Shown here one piece after another: positions 1 through 7,304 of a DNA stretch of 48,535 nucleotides. How positions within the stretch are numbered: the first letter of the stretch is position 1; each line of letters opens with the position of its first letter. A program made the position numbers and the translations under genes. This DNA comes from an uncultured Alistipes sp. (GTDB taxonomy: Bacteria; Bacteroidota; Bacteroidia; Bacteroidales; Rikenellaceae): positions 1-48,535 of the forward strand of contig CALUKK010000170.1 of the NCBI GenBank assembly GCA_944321205.1, written 5' to 3'. Below the pieces are notes generated by a model. That model was given only the letters and a program-made list of their open reading frames with translations, searched no databases and was not told where the DNA came from.

Positions 1-117
1 GGCAGGACGGGATTCGATGCCCCGTGACCCTCGCCGCCCCTCCCAGGGGCCGGGGGTGTCAACAACCTATCACGGAACAACTCGTGCAAGCACGAGTGCG
101 AATCCCGCTTTCCGCTC
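1..117. repeat. Structured repeat, copy 1 (candidate small RNA)
   Basis: This unit is identical base for base to 167-283. It can fold: CGGGATTCG (8-16) pairs with CGAATCCCG (99-107), CCGTGA (22-27) with TCACGG (70-75), CTCGTGC with GCACGAG (81-96) as a tight hairpin, and CCCCT/AGGGG around the conserved CTCCCAGG segment as another. Both ends look like a tRNA T-arm (GATTCGA at the left on the - strand sense, GCGAATCCC at the right), but no cloverleaf can be completed on either strand. A terminator-like hairpin follows at 125-153. The copy starts at the window edge, so more copies may lie upstream. The + strand is the likelier transcript strand because of the terminators; function unknown. Confidence 0.75.
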
Positions 118-124
118 CAGCGAT

Positions 125-160
125 GAAGGGTGGGTCCATGGGATTCACCCTTCGGTTTTG
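125..160 (+). terminator. Terminator-like hairpin after repeat copy 1
   Basis: GAAGGGTG (125-132) pairs perfectly with CACCCTTC (146-153) around a 13-nt loop, followed by GGTTTTG. It lies 7 nt past the end of repeat copy 1 and differs in sequence from the hairpin after copy 2, which suggests termination itself is what is conserved. Confidence 0.5.
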
Positions 161-166
161 TATTCA

Positions 167-283
167 GGCAGGACGGGATTCGATGCCCCGTGACCCTCGC
201 CGCCCCTCCCAGGGGCCGGGGGTGTCAACAACCTATCACGGAACAACTCGTGCAAGCACGAGTGCGAATCCCGCTTTCCGCTC
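167..283. repeat. Structured repeat, copy 2 (candidate small RNA)
   Basis: Exact 117-bp duplicate of 1-117, at an offset of 166 bp. Identity stops sharply at 283, and the sequence after it is unrelated to that after copy 1. The same stems form. A strong intrinsic terminator follows at 296-329, so the unit behaves like a short transcription unit read on the + strand. The reading frame that crosses both copies has no recognisable protein similarity and is probably not coding. Confidence 0.75.
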
Positions 284-295
284 TTCTTGAGAAGA

Positions 296-329
296 GGGAG
301 AACTAAAGGTTCTCCCCTTTTGTTGTTTT
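296..329 (+). terminator. Intrinsic terminator after repeat copy 2
   Basis: GGGAGAAC (296-303) and GTTCTCCC (309-316) form a perfect 8-bp stem with a 5-nt loop, followed by a T-rich tail (CTTTTGTTGTTTT). This is a textbook rho-independent terminator 12 nt after the end of repeat copy 2. Confidence 0.8.
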
Positions 330-335
330 ATAGCC

Positions 336-452
336 CTCCGGACGAGCTTCGATGTCCGGGGTCCTCGACGCCCCTCCCAGGAGATGGCGGTGTCAACCAA
401 TGATCACGGAAACACTCGGGCTTGCGTGAATTCGAATCTCCATACGACCGCC
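336..452. repeat. Structured repeat, diverged copy 3
   Basis: A diverged relative of the two identical copies. It keeps the blocks TTCGATG, CGCCCCTCCCAGG, GGTGTCAAC and ATCACGGAA in the same order and spacing. The outer stem is kept with one compensatory change: the G10-C105 pair of copy 1 is A345-T439 here (344-351 with 433-440), with one mismatch at 347/437. No clear terminator follows. Conservation of paired positions while the sequence drifts points to a functional RNA, but three copies are too few for a statistical covariation test. Confidence 0.6.
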
Positions 453-818
453 CCCCTTGACAGGATAGAGCTGGCAGAACGATCGGAACCAAGTCCCAGC
501 CGCGTAAGCGCTGGTATAATGAACTCAAACGACAGAGTTACAAGCATTCAAGGGAAATCTGAAAAACTCATTAACTTAATGGCATAGGGGTTAAACAAGG
601 ATTTGGCCTGCATATGTGGCTTATTGTCTAGCCGCCTGTTTGCATATGAGACGATATTCTTGTTAATAGAGATCAATTTGCTTTTCTCCAGAAAGAGAAA
701 TCCCGATCTTTGTATAGAGCCAATTTTCAACATAATGAGGTCTCGAGACCCCCTCCCGAAACAGTTATTAAGCACATCGGTTGAATCTACTGAAACAATA
801 ATAAAAGGATTCCATATC
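453..818. other. Non-coding region upstream of the first GH89 gene
   Basis: No convincing gene. A perfect 12-bp palindrome, GGTCTCGAGACC, lies at 739-750, about 70 bp before the GH89 start, and could be an operator. GATCTTTG near 709-716 resembles a Bacteroidota -7 element (consensus TAnnTTTG) with one mismatch, but I see no well-spaced -33 partner. The open frame running upstream of 819 from a TTG at 603 has no signal-peptide character and is better read as leader. Confidence 0.4.
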
Positions 819-3041
819 ATGAAAAAAATTTATAGTTTGATTCTCTTGCTCGGTTTGCCTTTATGGACTGTCCTGGCATCCGGGATCTCAGAAACAGAAT
901 TGGATATTGAAGCCGCGCGGGCTTTATTGGACCGTGTCATTCCTCGCCATGCTCATCATTTCGAGATTGAGACTATCGCCCAAGAAGACGGAAAAGATGT
1001 TTTCGAATTGGAACAGATGGGGAGCAAGATCATCCTGCGTGGCAATAACGGAATCTCTGTTGCCAGTGCATTGAATTACTATTTAAAACATTATGCTCAT
1101 TGTGAAATAAGCTGGAATGGATCAAACCTGAATATCCCTTCGCCGATGCCTCGTGTGGAAACTCGAATTCACAAAGTTTCGCCCTATCGATATCGACACT
1201 ATTTCAACTATTGCACATTCAATTACACGGCTTCGTGGTGGGATTGGGAGCGTTGGCAAAAGGAGATTGATTTTATGGCTTTGAATGGTATTAATATGCC
1301 TTTAGCCCTAACCGGCCAAAATTCTATCTGGAACAAAGTATATCGAAGCCTGGGATTTACATCCTCGGAAATGGATGCTTTTTTCAGTGGCCCTGCCTAT
1401 TTTACCTGGTTCTGGATGGGTAATCTCGACGGATGGGGTGGACCTCTTCCGCAAAGATTTATGGACTATCAAGAAGATCTCCAAAAGAAGATTCTTGCAC
1501 GCGAACGCGAATTAGGTATGACTCCAATTTTGCCGTCATTCACCGGACATGTTCCCCCCTCTTTCAAGAAACATTTCCCTGAAGCCAAAATCGATTCGAC
1601 ACAGTGGGGTATAAATACGAATGTCGCAGCGCCGGTTTATATTCTTAACCCCGAAGAGCCTCTTTTTGCCGAAATCGGAAAACGCTTTCTCAATGAACTG
1701 ATTCAGACTTTTGGTACGGACCATTTTTATTCCGCTGATACCTTCAATGAAATGACGCCGCCAACCGATGACCCTTCCTATTTGCAGAGTATTGCCTCCA
1801 ATGTCTATGGAGCAATGTGTGATGTGGATCCGGAAGCTGTATGGGTGATGCAGGGTTGGATGTTTCTCGATCGGGCCTACTTTTGGCAGGAACCTCAGAT
1901 GAAGGCTATCTTCAATGCTGTGCCCGAGGACCGTTTGGTCGTTCTTGACCTTAACAGCGAAATGTATCCTGTGTGGCAGCGCACGGAGGCCTTCTATGGT
2001 GAACAATGGATCTGGAACATGCTGCACAACTTCGGAGGTCGAGTGAGCCTTTATGGAGTTATGGAGCGTGTGGCGAATGATCCTGCTGCGGCACTTCACA
2101 ATCCCAATGCCGGCAAAATGTGCGGCATTGGCCTGACAATGGAAGCTATTGAGCAGAATCCTGCTATTTATGCCTTGATGCTGGAAAATGTATGGCGTGA
2201 TACCCCGATCCAACTCGATGTCTGGCTTAAAGAATATGCCCGACGCCGTTATGGCGCCCAAAATACGGATGCCGAATATGCTTGGAAAATACTCAAACAG
2301 ACGGTTTACAGCCATCAACCATGGTGGGGGACCTCCTCAATTATCACTGGGCGTCCGACCTTCGAGAAAGAAACAACATGGACATATACACATATCCCAT
2401 ACGATCGTCTGAATTTCTTGAATGCCTGCGATGCATTGCTGAAGGCATCCGATCACCTCAAAAATAGCGAGGGATTCCGATACGATCTGGTTGATGTCGT
2501 CCGGCAGGCTTTGGCCAATTATTCCAACGTGGTACAGGAAGAGTTTGCAGCCGCTTACATGTCGAAAGACCGGCAATCCTTTGATGACAAGGTCTCGGAA
2601 TTCCTGACATTAATCGATGATATGGATGAATTGCTTGCAACCCGTACGGATTTTCTTCTGGGACGTTGGCTGGGCAGCGCTCGGAAGATGGGCATAAGCA
2701 AACAGGAAAAAGATCTCTACGAAATGAATGCTCGTGACTTGATCACGCTGTGGTCTGGACCCGATTGTCAGATTCACGAATATGCCTGCAAAGAGTGGAG
2801 CGGAATGTTGTCCGGCTTCTATAAAAAACGTTGGCTCCGCTTCTTTGATTACATTGAACAGTGCTGGAACAAGGGCGTAGAGCCCGATTTCGAAAGCTTT
2901 GACCGTGAAATGTGTCAGTGGGAGTGGCAGTGGGTGCATGCACATGAATCATACCCCACCAGGGCCCATGGCGACGAAATCAAAGTCGCTAAAAAAATAT
3001 ATGGAAAATATGCCGATCGTATGAAACAGGCTTTCCAATAA
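819..3041 (+). CDS. GH89 alpha-N-acetylglucosaminidase (NAGLU-like), first copy
   Basis: Predicted exported enzyme of about 740 aa that removes terminal alpha-linked GlcNAc from glycans. I chose the ATG at 819 because it gives a clean signal peptide (MKKIYSLILLLGLPLW) and has an AAAAGGA purine run just upstream. The small NAGLU N-terminal domain spans about 25-115, the catalytic TIM barrel about 120-460 and the helical C-terminal domain the rest. Family landmarks are CTFNYTASWWDWERW (132-146), ALNGINMPLA, DTFNEM and MLHNFGG. The catalytic acids should be E311 (in DTFNE) and E442 (in TMEAIEQN), at the spacing known from human NAGLU E316/E446. It is clearly paralogous to 11338-13551, but has an ordinary signal peptide where the other has a lipobox, so it may be periplasmic. 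First gene of the PUL. Confidence 0.93.
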   Translation: MKKIYSLILLLGLPLWTVLASGISETELDIEAARALLDRVIPRHAHHFEIETIAQEDGKDVFELEQMGSKIILRGNNGISVASALNYYLKHYAHCEISWNGSNLNIPSPMPRVETRIHKVSPYRYRHYFNYCTFNYTASWWDWERWQKEIDFMALNGINMPLALTGQNSIWNKVYRSLGFTSSEMDAFFSGPAYFTWFWMGNLDGWGGPLPQRFMDYQEDLQKKILARERELGMTPILPSFTGHVPPSFKKHFPEAKIDSTQWGINTNVAAPVYILNPEEPLFAEIGKRFLNELIQTFGTDHFYSADTFNEMTPPTDDPSYLQSIASNVYGAMCDVDPEAVWVMQGWMFLDRAYFWQEPQMKAIFNAVPEDRLVVLDLNSEMYPVWQRTEAFYGEQWIWNMLHNFGGRVSLYGVMERVANDPAAALHNPNAGKMCGIGLTMEAIEQNPAIYALMLENVWRDTPIQLDVWLKEYARRRYGAQNTDAEYAWKILKQTVYSHQPWWGTSSIITGRPTFEKETTWTYTHIPYDRLNFLNACDALLKASDHLKNSEGFRYDLVDVVRQALANYSNVVQEEFAAAYMSKDRQSFDDKVSEFLTLIDDMDELLATRTDFLLGRWLGSARKMGISKQEKDLYEMNARDLITLWSGPDCQIHEYACKEWSGMLSGFYKKRWLRFFDYIEQCWNKGVEPDFESFDREMCQWEWQWVHAHESYPTRAHGDEIKVAKKIYGKYADRMKQAFQ

Positions 3042-3100
3042 ATCCCTGCAGTCTGGAGCAAACCAAAGAATATGACCGAAACGAATATTTGACAGTTTAC

Positions 3101-3970
3101 ATGATGAATATACAATCGATTCTCAAGAAGATGTTTTTATGGCTCCTTGTCTTGAACACCGGAACTGTAACAATCGCTTATTCTTCTACACAACTCCATG
3201 TCCTGGCTATCGGCAACAGCTTCTCCGCAGATGCCGTTGAGACCCATTTGGCAGATATCTTTCGCAGCCAGGGAATAGATGTCATTATAGGCCATCTTTC
3301 CATTGGCGGATGCAGCCTGGACACACATTACGACAATGCCCAAAATAATCGTGCCGCATATGGGTATACCAAGATTCTTGCTGACGGAACCAGAACATAC
3401 CAGGAATCTTGTACCCTGGTCGATGGAATTAAAGATGAACAGTGGGATTATATCTCTTTTCAACAGGTTAGTCATTTGGCCGGAGACTATACGACTTATA
3501 CCCATTTGTCCGATTTGTTAACATACGTCCGTTCAATCGCTGGAGCGCATCCCGTCTTTGTTTGGCATCAGACATGGGCCTACTCTACAACTTCCAATCA
3601 CGACGGTTTTACTCGCTATGAGAACAACCAAGCAATCATGTTCCGCGCCATTGTGTCCACCGCAATCTCCGTGCGAAATGACTATCCCCAATTGCAGGTG
3701 ATGATTCCTGCCGGAAGTGCCATCCAGAATGCCCGACAGCGAATAACGGCCGGCAACGAACTGACTGCTGACGGATATCATCTTGAACCGGTTATAGGAC
3801 GTTATGTTGCCTCCTTGACATGGTTTGTTGCTCTTACCGGTCGGATGATCTCAGACAATGTCTATGCCCCGAATGACATGGATCCTGACACCAGGCAGGC
3901 GGCGATCGATGCGGCTCATCAGGCTGTAATGAGACCGGAGCATGCAACCCTGCTTACCACTATTTTATAA
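3101..3970 (+). CDS. DUF4886 / SGNH-hydrolase-like exported protein
   Basis: Exported protein of about 289 aa beginning MMNIQ; the second ATG at 3104 is equally possible, and an upstream TTG at 3089 is less likely. After the signal peptide, LHVLAIGNSFSADAVE matches the DUF4886 pattern, which is related to SGNH hydrolases: the S of GNSFS sits where the block I nucleophile is expected. DGYHLEPVIGRYVAS near the C-terminus resembles the block V D-x-x-H motif (DGYH). Family members are often found in Bacteroidota glycan loci and are presumed carbohydrate esterases, but no substrate is established to my knowledge. The gene follows the GH89 gene by 59 bp and is probably cotranscribed. An inferred role is removal of O-acetyl or another ester from the glycan before exo-cleavage. 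Confidence 0.8.
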   Translation: MMNIQSILKKMFLWLLVLNTGTVTIAYSSTQLHVLAIGNSFSADAVETHLADIFRSQGIDVIIGHLSIGGCSLDTHYDNAQNNRAAYGYTKILADGTRTYQESCTLVDGIKDEQWDYISFQQVSHLAGDYTTYTHLSDLLTYVRSIAGAHPVFVWHQTWAYSTTSNHDGFTRYENNQAIMFRAIVSTAISVRNDYPQLQVMIPAGSAIQNARQRITAGNELTADGYHLEPVIGRYVASLTWFVALTGRMISDNVYAPNDMDPDTRQAAIDAAHQAVMRPEHATLLTTIL

Positions 3971-4151
3971 ACTGCTATTAGAATCGTGACATCTTTAAAC
4001 CTCTTGACTACATCTTTATATGAACCTCCTAAACACAAACCGTATGAAAACCTGACACGTTCATGAAAGTGCCTCTCTTGAGGCTCTTGATTCCATCTCT
4101 GTAAAATAGATCGCATCTATTTTATGAACCAACCTAAAACGACCAACTTTT
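3971..4151 (+). promoter_or_regulatory. susC leader with a 10-bp-arm inverted repeat
   Basis: A 181-bp gap before susC. A perfect inverted repeat, TAAAATAGAT-CGC-ATCTATTTTA, occupies 4102-4124, 27 bp before the ATG at 4152. A smaller hairpin, GCCTC-TCTT-GAGGC, lies at 4071-4084. Two stretches, near 4014-4035 and 4119-4140, look like imperfect direct repeats of the pattern TTTATGAACC...CTAAAAC. No clean TAnnTTTG promoter is visible. The inverted repeat could be a dimeric regulator site or a leader hairpin that controls susC relative to the upstream GH89/DUF4886 pair. Confidence 0.5.
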
Positions 4152-7100
4152 ATGAAAATGAAACCTTTACACATGTTATCCCGAAAAGATCTTTTATCTT
4201 TTCTTCGATGTCTTGTCCTTCTAATCGCCTTTGCGGGCCCTCAGTTGCTCTATGCCCGACAAGCGGTGGTTACTGGAACTGCATCATCTCAAACAGCGTC
4301 GGCCGCTATTTCCGAGGACCAGGAAAAACCGATTCTGGCTAAAGGTATCGTGACGGACATAAACGGAGTCCCTTTGCCGGGTGTGGCTGTCATCGTGAAA
4401 AATACACAACGCGGAACATCGACCGATGCTGATGGCTCATTTAGTATTTATGTACCTGACAATAGCTCGATACTCCATTTTTCCTATCTCGGTTATATCG
4501 ATGTGGAGATAGCTGCTCCTTTTGGTGAGGATCTGCACATCGAGCTTCGTGAAGATGCAGAACAAATGGAAGAGGTTGTCGTTGTGGGGTACGGAGTCCA
4601 AAAAAAAATGACCGTCACAGGTGCTGTCACTACTGCCAAGGTCAAGGATCTTGTCAAGGTGGCAACACCTTCGATTTCAACGGCAATCGCCGGTCAAATG
4701 CCAGGTATTATTAGCCGTCAGGCCAGCGGAGAACCCGGAAATGATGCAACACAGATCTATATTCGAGGAATTGCTACCTGGGGTAATCAACACCCTTTGA
4801 CATTGGTTGATGGTGTCGAGCGGAATATTAACCAGATCAATGCTCAGGAAATAGAAAGTTTTACCATTCTTAAAGATGCTTCTGCAACGGCCGTATATGG
4901 AGCTCGTGGCGCTAATGGCGTTATTCTTATTACCACCAAACGAGGTAATTTGGGAGCTCCAAAAGTGACCTTCCGTACGGAAACTGCCTTGATGACGGCA
5001 TTGCGACGTCCTGAATATATTGATGGCTACTCTTTTGCCTTGTTAACCAATGAGGCTTTGATAAACAATGGTCAAGCCCCTCGGTGGACAAGCAGTGAAC
5101 TACAAAAATACAAGGATGGTTCTGATCCCTATCTTTATCCGAATGTAGATTGGATGGAAGAAATCCTGAAAAAACATACAGTGCAGACAATCAACAATTT
5201 GAGTGTTTCCGGCGGTACCGATATCATTAAATATTATATGAATGTCGGGTTCACTTATCAAAGTGGCCTGTACAAGCAGGATCCCAATAATAAATACAAT
5301 ACCAACTCAAGTATGAAGCGTTATAATTTCCGTAATAACGTGGATGTGAAGTTGGCTAAAAGTCTGACCATGTCACTCGGTCTGGGAGCCATTATTCAGA
5401 ATGGAACAGGACCCGGGACCTCCACGGCCGATATTTTCAGCGCCCTGAACCGGGTATCTCCGATTGACTACCCGAAACTTAATCCCGATGGAACACCCGG
5501 AGGCTCCCAGAGTTATATCGGTTGGAATCCCTGGGGGCGTTCCACGCAATCAGGCTATACAACGAGCGATCTGGTCACGCTGCAAGCAAATCTGAGTCTA
5601 AATTGGGATCTTTCCTCCCTGTTGAAAGGTCTCTCCGTGAGAGGTCTTTTCTCTTACGACCGTTTCTCGGGCACATATAACAGTCGGACCAAGGCTTTTG
5701 AAGTAAAACGATACGAGGGTGTCGACCCCATTACCGGAGAAGATAAATACAGCTCGATTTATCGCGAAGAGGGGCCGTTGACATACGCTCAATCAACAAA
5801 TTCTGACCGGGCTCAGTACGCTGAGGTACAGCTCAACTATGCGAACGTATTTGGCCGGCATGATATTTCGGCCATGTTGATTGCCAATCAGCGTGAGGCT
5901 GTGGCTCTGACGGCTGCAGACTCTCGTAGCAATATTCCTTCACGCCGTGTCGGACTGGCAGGCCGCATCACATACGCTTATGATAATAGATATCTGATTG
6001 AAGGAAACTTTGGCTATAATGGATCGGAAAATTTCGCCCCCGGCAAACAATTCGGATTTTTCCCTTCCGCCTCTGTCGGATGGATTATTTCCAATGAAAA
6101 ATTCTTTCGATGGAAGGCTGTCAATCGACTTAAAATACGCGCATCACATGGTTTGGTCGGGAATGATGTGTTAGGTATTCGCTTCGGATTCCTTTCTACG
6201 GTGGATTATCAGTCACAGGGATATCAGTTGGGAGAGTCCTCTATTTTCTATAAAAGCATGGGAGAGAATGCCTTGGGCAATCCGGATTTGATGTGGGAGA
6301 CCTCTCGTAAAACGGATATCGGTCTTGATTTGGGCATGTTTGATGACCGGGTGATCTTGCAGGTCGATGTCTTCAAAGAAAATAGACGCGATATCCTTAT
6401 ACAGCGCAGTACGATCCCATCAACAACTGGTATCTATCCTTGGAGTAGACCGTATGGCAATTTGGGTGAGATAGACAATAAGGGATTGGACGCCTTGTTG
6501 GAGGTTCGCAATACCACAAAAGGAGGTTTCTTCTATTCGTTGAGAGGCAATTTTACATTTGCCCGTAATGAAGTGATCGAAAACGACGAACCTCGGCCTG
6601 CATATCCCTATTTAACGGGGAAGGGACATCGCTTAGGCCAATACCGGGTATTCGTTGCCGAAGGATTCTTTAAGGATCAAGCTGAAATCGATGCCGCCCC
6701 TTTGCACACTTTCGGTCAGGTTCGTCCCGGCGACGTACGATATAAGGATGTGAACGGTGACGGTAAGATTGATTCGTATGATCAGGTCCCGTGCGGCTAT
6801 GCACGTCTTCCCGAAATCTCATTTGGATTCGGGGGAACCATTGCCTATAAAGGATTTGACTTGAGCGTGTTTTTTACCGGAGCAGCCAACACGACCCTAT
6901 ACATGAGCGGCTATGGATTATGGGCATTCTATGATGGTGCAGGGCAGAATAATGTACTGAAGGAATATTTCGACAACCGGTGGACTCCTACAAATCCCGA
7001 TGCCAAATATCCGGCCATTGACGTGGGAAATAACCCCAATAACTTTACGGCCTCGACCGTGTGGTTGAAGAATGGAAACTACCTGCGCCTGCGCAATGCA

Positions 7101-7289
7101 GAGATCGGCTATACATTACCTAAGCGGATCATGAATAAGTGGCACATATCATCCATGCGATTTTTTATTAATGGTACCAATCTGATGACCTTTGATCATA
7201 TCAAAATAATGGATCCGGAATCGAATGATGGTACAGGAGCCTATCCGCTGCAGCGTAGTATTAATATTGGATTACAAATTGAATTTTAA
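4152..7289 (+). CDS. SusC/RagA-family TonB-dependent glycan transporter
   Basis: Outer-membrane importer of 1045 aa that works with the SusD lid encoded next to it. It has a signal peptide (hydrophobic segment about 17-35), a carboxypeptidase-regulatory-like domain (about 63-150, KGIVTDINGVPLPGV), a TonB-dependent plug (about 155-265, with MEEVVVVGYGVQKK at its start and LKDASATAVYGARGANG) and a long beta-barrel ending in the terminal aromatic INIGLQIEF. There is no STN domain, so control through an anti-sigma factor is unlikely; the hybrid two-component system at 20609 is the likely regulator. The stop is 15 bp before the susD start. Substrate is inferred from neighbours: an oligosaccharide containing GlcNAc. 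Confidence 0.95.
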   Translation: MKMKPLHMLSRKDLLSFLRCLVLLIAFAGPQLLYARQAVVTGTASSQTASAAISEDQEKPILAKGIVTDINGVPLPGVAVIVKNTQRGTSTDADGSFSIYVPDNSSILHFSYLGYIDVEIAAPFGEDLHIELREDAEQMEEVVVVGYGVQKKMTVTGAVTTAKVKDLVKVATPSISTAIAGQMPGIISRQASGEPGNDATQIYIRGIATWGNQHPLTLVDGVERNINQINAQEIESFTILKDASATAVYGARGANGVILITTKRGNLGAPKVTFRTETALMTALRRPEYIDGYSFALLTNEALINNGQAPRWTSSELQKYKDGSDPYLYPNVDWMEEILKKHTVQTINNLSVSGGTDIIKYYMNVGFTYQSGLYKQDPNNKYNTNSSMKRYNFRNNVDVKLAKSLTMSLGLGAIIQNGTGPGTSTADIFSALNRVSPIDYPKLNPDGTPGGSQSYIGWNPWGRSTQSGYTTSDLVTLQANLSLNWDLSSLLKGLSVRGLFSYDRFSGTYNSRTKAFEVKRYEGVDPITGEDKYSSIYREEGPLTYAQSTNSDRAQYAEVQLNYANVFGRHDISAMLIANQREAVALTAADSRSNIPSRRVGLAGRITYAYDNRYLIEGNFGYNGSENFAPGKQFGFFPSASVGWIISNEKFFRWKAVNRLKIRASHGLVGNDVLGIRFGFLSTVDYQSQGYQLGESSIFYKSMGENALGNPDLMWETSRKTDIGLDLGMFDDRVILQVDVFKENRRDILIQRSTIPSTTGIYPWSRPYGNLGEIDNKGLDALLEVRNTTKGGFFYSLRGNFTFARNEVIENDEPRPAYPYLTGKGHRLGQYRVFVAEGFFKDQAEIDAAPLHTFGQVRPGDVRYKDVNGDGKIDSYDQVPCGYARLPEISFGFGGTIAYKGFDLSVFFTGAANTTLYMSGYGLWAFYDGAGQNNVLKEYFDNRWTPTNPDAKYPAIDVGNNPNNFTASTVWLKNGNYLRLRNAEIGYTLPKRIMNKWHISSMRFFINGTNLMTFDHIKIMDPESNDGTGAYPLQRSINIGLQIEF

Positions 7290-7304
7290 TAATTTAGTAT
7301 TCAT

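Noticed and set aside
24-290. 88-residue frame through the repeats at the left edge
   Set aside because: Runs through two identical structured repeats and a hairpin; composition is set by the repeat and no start signal is seen.
1-452. tRNA genes in the repeat region
   Set aside because: T-arm-like ends are present on both strands, but no matching acceptor 5' strand, D-arm or anticodon arm can be assembled.
1-452. CRISPR array or integron attC array
   Set aside because: Only three long units with non-uniform spacing, no cas or integrase gene, and no cassettes between units.
603-818. N-terminal extension of the first GH89 protein from a TTG codon
   Set aside because: The extension hides the signal peptide; the ATG at 819 has a purine-rich site and gives a proper export signal.
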